From assembly GCA_018524725.1 (NCBI GenBank), contig JAEUWP010000506.1, positions 1-64,000 of the forward strand: a stretch of 64,000 bases of DNA, given 5' to 3'. The DNA is from Podaxis mareebaensis. Its lineage: Eukaryota > Basidiomycota > Agaricomycetes > Agaricales > Agaricaceae. Below the pieces are notes generated by a model. That model was not told the DNA's origin. It saw nothing but the letters and a program-made list of their open reading frames with translations, and made no database searches. A program made the position numbers and the translations under genes. Positions 23,106 to 35,300 of the stretch are shown here, piece by piece; positions within the stretch are counted from its first letter, which is position 1, and every line of letters begins with the position of its first letter.

Positions 23106-26100
23106 TCACAAAGGTGATGAAGATGAGTGCAAGTGGGAGGAGGCAATCAATGAGGATTCACTGATGAGGTCTTGAGATGATGGGACAGAGGTGTTGGCCT
23201 CAGCCAGGAAAGTAATAGGTGGGAGATCAGACACAAGGGCAGAGGCATTGGCCTTGGTCATGGTTGCATCTGACAAGGAGCATTTGGCAGTGGCAGGGAG
23301 GGTGACAGAGGCATTGGCCTCTGTCATTTGGGTGCCCATATTGATGACTACTTCAGGAACTGTGGGTACTGACCTGGGGAGAGTCAGGGTGAGGGGGTGG
23401 GCCAGCTGTAGTTGAGATGGGGGCAGTTCCAGCAGGTATTGAGGGTACTTGCAATTCTGGAGGAGCTGGAAGAATAGTGAGGCCCTTGCTGGTAACCATC
23501 CTCAGAAAACAAAGTGCTCCCCCTTGGTCTGTCATGCATTCTTGTACTCAAAGTACAAGAACCAGTTAATGTCATTGTGAGTGGAATATCTCCATCCATC
23601 CTACTCAGGAATTGCCAGGGGTTTGTGGTATCAGTCAAGATACTCAACCCAGCAATTGTCATATTCATCATATAAATTATAGTATAGCTGGTCACCATGG
23701 TAGGTGTGGTTTAGCCACTACAGTCTGAAAAGGTAGGAGTGATCTACCCATGAAATGGGTATGCTGTTGTGGATGAGAACATGAGCCACATTGTTGAGGC
23801 TCAGGTTATGTGATGCATAGGAAGCCATTTCTAGGGGCTGTATTGAGTATATGGGCCTGTTTTGAGAAATAAAGATACATTCTGGAGGAATGTGACTATT
23901 GTACAATGTGATGAACTCACAGTACAGGTGAGGAGTTGCCACTAGTACTGTGAATAATCACATAAATCTCTAGGCAGTGCTCTTGTCATCAGGGCTCAGG
24001 GTACAGCCCAGGCCATATCTGAAGATGCAACAGCAGTGCACAAGCTTCCATCATTTGAATGCAATGTCATTGAAGGCATTACAGGTATCCAGGTTTCCAT
24101 ATATCAGGAGATATTGACCTTTTAGGTCAATATTGAACAATTGAGGTCTGGAAGGCATGGGCAGTCCTTTGCCCTCATTTTGTTTGAGGACATTATGCAC
24201 ACTGTGGTCTTGGATGGTACACAGAATGGGCTCTAACCTGGTAATGTACTCCTCCTGCATCCCAGGTGCTAGGAACTTGGGGTCATAACCCTCAAGGTTC
24301 AAGATAAATTCCATAACATCATCATAATGCTCTGGAAGGGTCAAGAAGGCAATGTTGTACAGTTTTTGAAGCAAGAAATATGCTTTGAACCTGCTATAGA
24401 TGTTAATATAGCAGTTATTCATAAACTACCATGATCTGATGACTTGTCTTGGAGTCATAGGTAGATCCCATCCTGTGATATGATGAACAGTGCCTTTCTT
24501 GTTGCTGTGTATGAACTCCCTGCCTTGGAGTTTAGCATTGGCAGTAAGTCAGGCATTGGTACCTGTGAACACAGTATTTGTTTGCTAGTAGTAGTAAACA
24601 TTATATGACAACATTCCACACATGAAGTTGTCATATTCATGGATGCCAGGTTCAGTGCCCCAGAGCCCCCAGAGGTCAGGGATCCTGCCTCCACAGCCAA
24701 TGAGGTCTGAGATGTCAGCACAGTTGTTAGCATTCAATAACAGTGCTTTAGTCTTGTCCTTTCCTTTGTTCTTCTTATGATGATTCTTTGCTGAATTATC
24801 ATTATCACTCAAGTACTCCAACTATTACAACTACTCTTCTGGGTCATCTGGGCTGTATCAGGTGAACTCATAGTGGAGGCAGATTTCTGGCTCTGGCAGT
24901 AGGGTTTCTGATAGGCATACCAGGATAGGTTGACCAAATGAGAGTCCCTCAAATAGGGACTCTGGTGGAATAATCCCACTTGAGGTCAGTTCTATTGACC
25001 CTGAGGAGGGTAGTTTAGGGGGTCCCATCATGGGGACATCAATGTCCCCTGAGGGTACTTCCTCAATGTAGGGTAGTGTGATATCAGCTGGGGGTAGTGG
25101 TGGCCAATGTGATGACAATACAACTGGTGGGGACAATGGTTGGCAGCACTAACAAGGTAATGTTTTACCTTATTGCCCATGTGTGATGTTGGTGTAGTGG
25201 GGACTTGTAGGGTGCTAGGCACTCCCTGTTGAGACAATGACATTGATTGGGACTTTGCATGTCATTTTACTGGCTGTTCCTCCTCCTGGTCCAGCTTCTC
25301 ACTTAGTTATCATTGCAGGTTAGAAACCTGCCTTTGCAAGAGGTTGTTTTGTCCTTTGAGCATGACAAAACAATTCTGAAGGCTGCAGAGCTTAGCAAAA
25401 AGCTCCTCAATAATGGCATTGCAACCAGCATGTCATGAGCTGGTGCTCATTTCTAATACCAGGTCTATTGGTAGACCTGCTTCATTGAGGTGGTTCATGA
25501 GCTCTTGGACATACTGGTTGTCCTCAAGCTCTATGTCTATAGCTTTTTGTTTTCCTCAAGCTTTCAAGGACAGCACCAGCTAGACTAGCTCTGTTATTCT
25601 CTATTTGCCCTTCTCCTTTAAGAATGGGGGTAGTGGTCATTCAGTTGTCCTACTTCTTCCTCTATTGGATATCACAGAGGAAGATCATGACAGAGGAGTG
25701 TTAGTGTTCCTCTGTGAATCAGGATTGGTGGTTTGAGTAGGTTCCAGTATAATCAGGTGTGACCTGGTTGTTGGCTGATCTTAGTTCTGTAGTAGTGGTA
25801 GTTGGGGTGCCTTTATCATTTGTTGGATTGATGCATGCTGTTGCTGCATGAGTGGCACAGTGGATGATTGCTGATATGGCAGGTATGGGTTCATTGGTGG
25901 AGAATATGGTCTGTATGGTTGTGGGAAACCATACATGTGTAGAGGCAATGGGTAGAACACAGGATATAGGAAACCCTGCATAAAAGATTGTTGTAGTGGA
26001 GGCATCATGTGGAATTGTGATGGGTCCATTTGGTTGGGGCCTTGTGGTATTGGGCCCACAAGGTTGGATAATGGTGCTTGTTGAGCAGCAAATTGCTGCC

Positions 26101-26269
26101 CATCATGCAAATGAGTTGTGGTTGGGTCAGATGATATGTCCATTGCCCTCTCCCCTTTGAGGCCCAATATAGGGCCTCTGCTTTGTGCAGGGTGATTTGG
26201 ATCACCCAGTATTGGTTACTGGGGTTGTTGCTGAGTTGGTTGGGCTTGCTGTGACTGTTGTGCATCCAT
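23106..26269 (-). pseudogene. Gypsy-A post-pol ORF (third ORF), decayed
   Basis: The ORF begins MDAQQSQQAQPTQQQ after the pol/chromodomain end, the same place and composition as the Gypsy-B ORF at 63,273. In order it has a Gln/Pro/Tyr-rich stretch (26.27-25.75 kb), a Leu/Glu-rich segment likely to form a coiled coil (about 25.5-25.25 kb), an acidic/Pro-rich linker, then a more structured part around 24.5-24.05 kb (LPMTPRQVI, YINIYSRFKAYFLLQKLYNIA, LEGYDPKFLAPGMQEEY). It ends in a Ser/Thr-rich tail. There are several stops (TGA, a few TAA/TAG) and frame changes. I do not recognise the domain, and nothing looks like a fusogenic envelope protein. Confidence 0.55.
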
Positions 26270-26419
26270 GGTGGTAGTGGTGAAGAAAGGGTGAAGTAAG
26301 GTTATTTGTCCCATCTTTGTGTTCCCAAATATTGGGAATGTGATCCTCAGGATCATGTATCTGAATTTAGACACCATCAATTTTCCCATGGATAGTCATT
26401 GTGTGATCTGTGGCAGTTG

Positions 26420-26704
26420 TCAGATTGAGTTAGCACCTTTCAGTTCTAGATACCTATCTAGGGCTACTAGGTCTTTGCAGTGAGTATACAGCTCCCAGGT
26501 CATATTGCCCAAACTCCAGCATACCTGGAATTCCACTTTGCCTTCATTTGTAAAATGATGACCAATGATTTCATTGATGAACCACTCATGTTTGTTGTCT
26601 ATGCTGAAGTCATAGGGCTCCAGTTTATTTTGGCTTGGGAATAGTGCATCATCTGATGCATTATAGGGCCACAATAGGGAAATGTGGAATGTCAGTGTAT
26701 TCAA
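26420..26704 (-). pseudogene. pol: Gypsy-A pol C-terminal chromodomain fragment
   Basis: WFINEIIGHHF...VEFQVCW and a W-E pair match the chromodomain at 62.95-63.1 kb of Gypsy-B (WFIEEIIGHQF...IKFQVQW, TWEP). Such domains guide integration by reading histone marks. It is cut off from the rest of pol by the LINE insertions. Confidence 0.78.
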
Positions 26705-26715
26705 TATTCCTGTAG

Positions 26716-26729
26716 GGCCAGTGGTAGCT
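26716..26729 (+). repeat. Target-site duplication of LINE-1, left copy
   Basis: GGCCAGTGGTAGCT, repeated at 38993-39006. Both copies encode the same short Gypsy-A peptide (LPLA) in the minus frame. Confidence 0.85.
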
Positions 26730-26730
26730 C

Positions 26731-26752
26731 TTTTTTTTTTTTTTTTTTTTTT
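26731..26752 (+). repeat. Poly(T) = poly(A) tail of LINE-1
   Basis: 22 T on the plus strand at the 3' end of the minus-strand LINE. Confidence 0.9.
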
Positions 26753-27011
26753 AAATCAACTTTTATTGCACTAGACTAGCTAATACAAACAGGTGCACAA
26801 TAGCAGTCCCAATACCAAAACTAGAGAAGAAAGAAAGAAAAGAGAAAGAGAACTAAGAAAGAGAGAGATAGGAGTACATGAACTACACTAGAGATATGAG
26901 GTGAAAAGAAAGAGGAAACTAACTTAATGCATTGCAAAGGAAGTAGTGGGATTGAGAAGAAAAGGTTAGAGTGGGGGAGCTAGCTATGAGTTAGAGAGAA
27001 GAGAATGGCCT

Positions 27012-30000
27012 TCAGTATACATCCGGGACTCTGTTTCTTGCAAGTTGCTCTCTGTGATTAAGGCAGCAGGTGGCGAACTCCTCTTGAGTTATGGGTCCTT
27101 GGATTTGGTCAGCGAAGGAAAATGCCGAGGGGTTCTGGTCGAGGAATTGGATGACCCAGAAGAAGCCATCACAGGCTCCTACTGGGTATCAGAAGTGGGG
27201 GCAATCATCAAAAATGTGCTTGTGAGTCTCAAGTGGTTCACTGCATGGGCAAGAGGTGATGTGGCACCCAGGGAAGAAGCACTGCTGAAAGGCACCAATG
27301 GGCACATGATTGGTGATGCAATGTGTGAAGCATGTGCATAGTTGGGTGTTCTTTCCAAGAGGCAAATTAAGCCAAGTACCACCTTTGGCATACTTGGGTT
27401 GGAGGGGCTGCTCAGTGGGGTTGAGTAGGGAGAGCCAGTTGTGACTGCAGTAGGTCAGATCATTCATTTGTTGTTGCCAAAGGGATAGGCATTTCTTTGT
27501 AAAATGTTTGTGAATGAACCCGAGTGATGTGCGGATTGGTTGACAATGAGGGTTGGGGAGGCAAAGGGATTTGGCAAGGGTGTGTGCCTTGTGATGAATA
27601 GACTAGTTGGCAGACGAGGGGATGGACCAGAAGTGAATATAGTTGAGAGGGGAGGAGGAGAGCCAGGAGTGGAGGAGAGGTGTGACTGCAATGGAGTCTG
27701 GATGTGTGCTGTGGGGCCTGTAAGAAAATAGAAGCTTAGCAGAAGAAATTGAGTCAGTGAAAACTACAATTGATGAGGTGTTAAGAGACTAAGAGATAGA
27801 GATAAAAGAGAAGAGGCTGAGGTGGAGAGCATAGGATTCAGAATCAGAAGTAGTTACTTCACTGCAAGGGTGAACTGAAGAGGATAGAATGTCAGATTCA
27901 GAAGAATTAAAAATGTAAAAGGCAGAAGTGGCAGAGAGTGAGGGATTAGAGGGAACAGAACCATCAGTAGCTACAAGAAGAGAGACTGGGGAAGAAAAGG
28001 CAAGGTCTCAAGCATGGGAAGCATTGGCGATGTGAAGAGCCATGGCACCTTCTTTCAAAGGGTCAGGACACTCAATGAATTTGATTTGATCACTAAACAA
28101 GTCCAGCGAATGCTGGCCAGGTTTGGCACTGGGATGAAGGCACTGGAACTGGTCCATGACCAGTTGGGCATCTGATACAAAGTTGAGTGCTGTCAAGCAC
28201 TGTTTAGTTTGGTGCATGTCTAAAGGATCAACATCATGGGTAAGGAGTTTGAGGGGATGAGATGGGGGGAGGGTGTGGAAGTGGAGTGAGCATCATTTGG
28301 TGAGCTTAAAGAGGTGGAGTTGAATGGGGATGAGGCTGGCAATGGCTTCAACCCCACCAGAGGGGGTGGTGCGAAATGCACTGGTGATCCAGAGGGCAGC
28401 TTGGTGTTGCATGTGCTGGAGGGACTTGATGAGGCCTTGGTATTGGGCATTACAGTTGAACCATAAGTGGAAACCATAAATAGCAATGGGAACAACACAG
28501 GATCAGTATAAGAGTCATTTGTGTAAAGGGGAGAGACCACAAATGGAATTGCCCAGCATATGCATGCATTGGATGGTGGAGAGTGCCTTGGTTGAATAGA
28601 ACTGGATGTGTTCTTTGAAGGATAGGTTTCTGTCAAACCAGAAACTGAGGTAGCAGAGGTAGGGTTTAGGATGTATGGTGAGAGAGTCATCAATGAAGAT
28701 AGGGGGGTTTGGTTCATGGGAGGGTCGATTGGAAAAATGAAAGCCTTCAGTTTTGTCCCTTTCAAGGACGAAACCGAGGTGGCAGAGGTAGTCTTCACAA
28801 TTTTTATATACCTGTGATAAAAGACAGCAATTAGTAGTGAAGGATTCTGATTGTACAACTATAAGTCTGTCATCAACAAAAGAGACTATTTTACAATGGG
28901 GATCATTGGAGAATTTATACATAAAGGGAGAAAGTGATAGAGCAGTGAGAATGGGCGATAAGGCAGAACCTTGGCCGATACCGACCAAGGCAGGGAATTT
29001 GGGGGAATGGTTATTGTTCCAAGCATATGTAGTAAAGCAATTGCTTAAATAATCAGAGAAGAAAGAGACGAGATGAGAGTTGAAGCCTTGGTGTTGAAGG
29101 GTGGAGATTAAGATGTTATGATTAGTGGAGGGAAAGAATTGTGCCACATTGAAGGTGATGACACTAGTCTTGAGTTTGTATTTCCAACCTGTTCAAATGA
29201 GGTGAGTGACATAGATGCCAGTATCTTCAGTAGAGCACTGGATAATGCCTCTGAATTGGAGGGGGTGTACAAGGTTATACTGGGACGCTTCGAATTGCAT
29301 CCTAGCTGAGATCATCTTTTTGATCAGCTTACTGAGTGTGTTTAGGAGGACTATGGGCTGGAACATCTTTGGCATGGAATAATGGGGTTTGTTGGGTTTA
29401 GGGATGATGATGGAGGTGGAGTTTTTGAAGTGCTCCAGCCAGGTGGAAAATTCAACACATTTGGATGCGAACAAAAGGAAGTTGGAGAGGAAGATGTCAT
29501 TAGACATAAGGTGTTTGATGTGAGCCCAAGACAAATGATCTGGGCCAGGGGCAGATGAGTTGGTGCAAGGATTGAGAGCATCAAAGAGTTCAGCTTTGGA
29601 GAATAGGGGCCATGAGCACTCCAGATGGGTGTCAAAGGACTTGATGGCACTTAAATCCACGGGTTGATCAGAGGCAGAATTGTAGGAGGAGTCGAGAGCA
29701 TGCCAGAGATCATCCAGCTCGTCACAACTCTTCCCCTGGTAGGTGATGGATTGAGAGGGAGGGAGGTTGCATTTACCAACCCAAGACATGAGATCCCAAG
29801 GGTGACAGTCTTCCTCAGCTATATCTTTGATTTTCTTGTCAAAAAATTTGTGTTTGGCTTGGCATGTGGTTCGCTGAAACTTGTTCCAGTTCACCTTGGA
29901 CTTGTGGGTCTGGAAGGCTCTGAGGGTGGTGGAGCACTGAGGGGTCCACCACAGCTTAGATCACACACAGATTTTGACAAGTTTGGCATTGCATTGCCAT

Positions 30001-30932
30001 TCTTGGTCAATAATTTGAGACATAGTGAGGGCATAGGCCCAAATGTCATCTGCTGAAGAGAATGTGGGCAGTATGGCTTGCAAATGGACACCTATCAAGT
30101 ATAGAAAGGTGGCTTCTTCTTCCAAATCTCTTGGGATAGTGAGTTTCTTTATGAAAGGTTGGAAGGGGGAAGGAATAGTGAGGGATGTGAGAAGGGGATG
30201 GTGGTCAGAAGTGAATTGCCAGTCATCACGGATATGGTGGACTGGGCTTTGGGAAGGTTCATCTATCATGAAAATAAGGTCAATGACAGACGGATGTTTG
30301 TTGGCATTGTAAGGAATATGCATATACTTATCCTCCAATGGAGTCGAAAGGGAGAGACCTAATGAATTCATGATGTCAGTTAGTAGGTCACCATGGGTGG
30401 TGTGGTGAGTAACATGAGGGTCCCATTCTGGGGAATGAGAGTTGAAGTCTCCTCCAGTGTAGGCTAAGTTCTTTGGGAGGAGGTGAACATGTGTTTCCAA
30501 GTAGGAAATGGAAGAGTTGTCAGAGGGATCAAGATAACAATTAAGAAAGTATAATTTCTTTGGAAAGGAAAAAGAAATGAGTTGAAAATCTGGGGACGAT
30601 ATAATGTTTGGATGAGATGTAGGCATGAGTGCATCACATGAGTGTCAGATGAAGGTGGCTGTCCTAGGATGACCCTCATCCGATAGAAAGATACACTAGT
30701 TGGGATTATATGGTGTGCCTTTGTAAGGGACTCCTTCAGAGTCTTCAGTTGACAGGATATTGCAGATAACACTGAAAGGTGGTTCTTGAAGGCATAGGAC
30801 TAAGATGTCTTTAAATAGAGGGTCATTCAGTAAAAGTTCAACAAGAGTAGAAGACCAGTGAACATTGAAAAATAAGATAGGAATAGAAGAGAATGATGAA
30901 GGAGCAGGTCAGTTAAGTGGTCCTTTAGACAT
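27012..30932 (-). pseudogene. LINE-1 ORF2: endonuclease, reverse transcriptase, RNase H, Cys/His end
   Basis: A single frame of 1307 codons broken by several in-frame stops, nearly all TGA (29961, 29193, 28515, 28008, 27189 among them) and one TAG (about 30,697). It contains GGDFNSHSPEWD and SDHHPLL (APE-type endonuclease), GQGSALSP and FVDD (RT), ATDGS/SDSESYA/FTDS (RNase H) and a C-terminal CPCSEPLETHKHIFDDC zinc motif. The FVDD catalytic box survives, but the element is dead. Closely related to LINE-2 ORF2. Confidence 0.88.
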
Positions 30933-32028
30933 TAATCACACCTGAGTTGAAGTCGTGTTGGTTCTTCTCAGCTTTAAGCTTTCAAAGTTCAGAGGAAATC
31001 CATTCCTGATCAAAGCAGTGACAGAAGAAAGGACATTTGTCAGAGTTCATGTGATGATCTTTCGAGTCACATGAGAGGCACTGGAATGAGGTCATGTGAG
31101 GACACTCAGTGACATTAGCAGGGGTTGGGGGTCTTGGGTTCAGACCAGGTTTGCCCCGACAGCAGAAGCCATCCTGTCAGTGGTTTTCTGTATGATGAGG
31201 GTCTCTGCAAATGGAACACCTGGGGTTACACACTTTACAGAGATGTGTAGGGTGGCCCCACCTCCAACATCTATTGCAAAGGGGAGAGGCAGTACATATA
31301 GAAGCGCCGTGGAAGGTGCAAATGCAGTTTTTGAATAGGAGAGTGTGGTTGATAAGCAATTTGGCCTTTGTGGCTGACTGAGAGTCCCAGAGGTCAAAGA
31401 AAAAGATTGCAGAGTTGGAATGGGGGGAAACACAGTGGAAACAGGGTTTACCTATGAGATGCTGGATCATTTCATGGTAGGGGGATTGTTCAATGACTTC
31501 CTTGAAGTCATCCACGGTGTGAGGGGTTCCATCAATGCAGAAGTATGGGATGTTTGTCAATTTGATGAAAGATTTGGACATAGGGAGGGATGGGACTATG
31601 GCACCCCTGATTTCTTGGGTGGTGAATGCAGACCAGTTAGAGTCTGAGATGCCCTTTTTGACAATGAGGAGTTCCTCATTCATCACTACTTGGTTGGTAG
31701 AGAGCCACAAGGTCCAATCATTGGACTTTGCTGACTCAATTTTTAGGAGGAAGCCCTTTTGATAGAGGGCATTGTTGCAGTTCCTCACTACCAGGTCCAG
31801 AGAGGTAATGAGGATAGGTTTGAATATGTCGTTGTAAGGGATGACAATATTCTTGCATGATGGCCCCTGAGTAGCCTTAGGTGAATTAGATGGTCTCAGC
31901 AATGGTTTGGTTGGAGCTGTGGTGTGGGATTTGATGTCTCCTGAGGAGCAGAGGAAGTTGACAATGTCGACTGGTGACATATGGGGAAACTGGTTTTGAA
32001 GAGTTGCATATTTCATCAACTCCTCAGG
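30925..32028 (-). pseudogene. LINE-1 ORF1 (gag-like, CCHC zinc knuckles), 5'-truncated
   Basis: Lacks the N-terminal part present in LINE-2 ORF1. It retains the central domain (ITSLDLVVRNCNNALYQKG, MSKSFIKLTNIPYF) and zinc knuckles (CNRCWRWGHPTHLC, a complete CX2CX4HX4C, then CSICRDPHH). An internal TGA lies after DPHHTENH. The stop codon overlaps the ORF2 start (ATGTCTAA). Confidence 0.8.
32016..32028 (+). repeat. Target-site duplication of LINE-2, left copy
   Basis: TCAACTCCTCAGG, repeated at 38958-38970. In LINE-1 it encodes PEEL of ORF1. Confidence 0.9.
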
Positions 32029-32052
32029 TTTTTTTTTTTTTTTTTTTTTTTT
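32029..32052 (+). repeat. Poly(T) = poly(A) tail of LINE-2
   Basis: 24 T on the plus strand at the 3' end of LINE-2, directly after the left TSD copy. Confidence 0.92.
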
Positions 32053-32321
32053 AATCAACATTTATTGCAATAGGCTAGCTACTACAAACGGGTGCGCGAT
32101 AGCAGTCCCAAGAGCCGAAACCCACAGACAGGAGAAGGAAACATAGAGAGAGAAAGAAAAAGAAATGGGAGGGGAGTGAGGGAGCTATTGAGATACAACC
32201 AACATGGGATATAGTGTACACCTAGTCAAACAGAGAGAAGACGAAGATGAAGAGATGAAGGGAGGAGGGAGCTAGCTAGTGGCAAGCATAACTAAAATAG
32301 ATATGAAAGGAAAAAGACCCC

Positions 32322-35300
32322 TTAGTGAACATCAGGAGCACCATGTAAAGCCAGCCTCTCTTGTCGAGTAAGCTGTCGAGTGTTGTAGTCCTCAAAGGTA
32401 ATTGGTCCTTGTATCTGGTCAGCGAAGGAAAAGGCTGCCGGGTTTTCACGGAGGAACAAGATGAGCCAATAGATGTTCGTATGAATACCATATGGCCGGT
32501 GGTAGAGGGGACAATGATGAATAATGTGGTCCTGTGTCTCGAGTTCCTCACTGCATGGGCAGGAGGTGATGTAGCATCCTGGGAAGAAGCGCTGTCTGAA
32601 GGCACCAATGGGTGCATGGTTGGTTACACAGCAGGTGAAGCACACGCAGAGGTTTGGGTCAGCACTGAGGCCTGATGAGAGCCAGGTGCCACTGTTGGTG
32701 TACTTGGGTTCTAATGGTTGATCCACAGAGTTGGTAAGGGGAAGCCAATTATGGCCTCAGTGTTTGGGGACATTCATCTTTTGTCTCCAGAGGGCAAGGC
32801 ATTTAGTGGTGTAATGGTTGCAAATGTATCCTAGGGAGGTGCGGATGGGGAACCGTGGGTTGTTGGGTATGCACAGTGACTTGGCAAGGTTGTGTGCTTG
32901 AAAGTGTACCAACCATTTTTCCAATGATGGGACTGACCAGAAGTGAATGTTATTGAGGGCAGAGGAGGACAACCACTCTCAGAGGAGAGGAATGACTGCT
33001 AGAGTGTCCTTGTGAGCACTATGAGGGCCATAGTTGAAGAGAAGTTTAGCACAAGAAATAGAGTCTGTGAAAAGAGAGATAGAAGAACAACTATTAGATA
33101 TAGCGAGAGAGATTGCAGAAAAGAGACCGAGTCGGATGGCATATGATTCAGAGTCTGAAGAAATTACTTCCCCACAGGGGCAAACAGAAGAAGAGAGAAT
33201 ATCGGATGCAGAAGAGCTGAAAACTAAGTATGTGGAAGTAGCAGAGAGCTGTGGATCGAGGGGAACAGAACCATCAGAAGCAACAACTAATGATACTGGG
33301 GAAGAAAAAGAGGAATCCCTAGCTACATTGAGAGACTGAATGTATCTAGCCTTGACATTATTATCAACAGGGGTGGGACATTGATGAAAATGAATTTGAG
33401 ACTTGAAGTGGTCAACAAGACACTGACCAGGCTTGGCGTTAGGATGGAGGCGGTTGAACCAGTCTGAAACCAATTGGGCATCAGACAAAAAGTCTAGCGC
33501 CATGGACCTGGTTTTGGTAGAGCGTGCGTTGAGGGGGTTGACGTCACATGTGAGAATTTTGAGGGGATGAGAAGGGGGGAGGGTTTGGAAGTGGAGTGAG
33601 CATCGCTTGGCAAGTTTGAAGAGGTGGAGTTGAATGGGGATAAGACCAGTGATGGCCTCAACACCACCCGTGGGTGTCGTGCGAAATGCACCAGTGATCC
33701 AGAGGGCCACTGACTGTTGCATTTGTTGGAGTTGTTTAATGAGGCCTTTATATCAGCTGTTGTGATTAAACCACAGGCAGAAGCCATAAATGGCTATGGG
33801 TACGACACAAGACCTGTAGAGGAGGCACTTGTGTAATGGGGATAGACCTCGGATGGAATTGCCTAGGAGGCGCATACACTTGACTGTGGAGAGTGCCTTT
33901 GTAGAGTAGAATCGGACGTGTTCCTTGAAGGAGAGTGCCCAGTCGAAGTAAAATCCCAAATATCTAAGGTGACACTTGGGGGTGAAGATGAGACAACCAT
34001 CTGTGGGATGATCAACAATGATATGAGGGTCGGGTTCCGCCCAAGGGCAGTTAGAAAAGTGAAAGGCCTCGGTCTTATCGTGTTCAAGAGCAAGACCCAT
34101 TGAGGTTAACAATTGTTCGCAACTAAGATATACCAAAGCGAGTAGAGTACAGTTGGTATGGAAAGAGTCAGATTGTACAATGATTAGGCCATCATCTACA
34201 AAAGAGAGTAGTTTACACCAAGCATCGTTTGAAAATTTGTGGATGAAGGGTGAAAGATAAAGAGCAGTAAGGATGGGGGAGAGAGCAGAACCTTGACCTA
34301 CACCTACAGAAGCAGGGAAGGGGGGAGAAGTGTCATTGTTCCAAGAGTATTTAGTAAAGCGATTGATTAAATAGTCTGAAAAGAATGAAACTATGGATGA
34401 ATTGAAACCATGTCTCTTAAGGATCTCAATTAAAAGAGAGTGGTTAATAGAAGGAAAGAATTGGGTGACATCAAAAGCAAGGACACTCGTTTTCAAGTTC
34501 TTTTTCCATCCAGTCTGGACCATATGGGTGATGAATACTCCTGCATCTTCAGTGGAGTGATGGATGATACCCCCAAATTGCAAGGGGTGAACGAGATCAA
34601 ACTGGGTGGATTCAAATTGAAGACGATTAGAGATCATCTTCTCAATAAGTTTGCCTAGGGTGTTGAGGAGGACAATGGGCTGAAACATTTTAGGCGTTGA
34701 GTAGTGGGGTTTATTCGGTTTAGGAATGATAACTGAAGTAGACATCTTGAAATATTCCGGCCATGTGTGGAATTGGATACATGCAGAGGCGAAAGATGTG
34801 AAGTTTGATTTAATAACATCATCGGACATGAAGAATTTGGTGTGGGCCCATGTGAGATGGTCTGGGCCTGGGGTGGAGGAATTCGCACAGGGTAGAAGAG
34901 TGTCTGTCAATTCCCTAGGTGAGAAGGGGGGCCAAGATCGCTCTTCTTGTTCAGGGGCAAAATTGGCTGTGTTGAGATCGACCAGTCTGTTAGACGCTGC
35001 ATTGTATGTTTCATCAAGTGCCTTCCACAGGCTCTCAGGTTTGTCACATGGCTGTCCTTTGTGAAGGATGGATTGGGATGGGGGAAGGTTCCACTTTTTC
35101 ACCCATGACATAAGGTCCCAAGGTCGTTGTTTCTCCCTCGAGATTTCCAAGATCTTTGCATCAAAGAAGGCTCTCTTTGCTTTCTTGGTGGTTCGTCTGA
35201 AATTGCTCCAATTGCATTTGGTGCAGTGGGCATTAAAGGCATGTAAGGCATCAGAGCAGTGATTGTTCCACCAGGGCTTCAAACAATGACAAATTTTAAC

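Larger units (their letters stand above)
26730..32028 (-). mobile_element. LINE-1: 5'-truncated non-LTR retrotransposon
   Basis: Minus strand, poly(A) tail of 22 nt at 26731-26752, 3' UTR ending in a sequence shared with the other two LINEs (TTGGGACTGCTA..). Its 5' end is the 22 bp at 38971-38992, separated from the body by LINE-2. Read across LINE-2 the ORF1 frame is continuous (NSPLQ joined to PEELMKYATLQ, compare TPLKVDELQKYAALQ in LINE-2). It is more CpG-depleted than LINE-2, in line with the order of insertion. Confidence 0.9.

Noticed and set aside
32040..32061. Lys-rich start (KKKKKKKK) of a LINE-1 ORF1 protein
   Set aside because: This is the LINE-2 poly(A) tail read as Lys codons; the real LINE-1 frame continues at 38971-38992.
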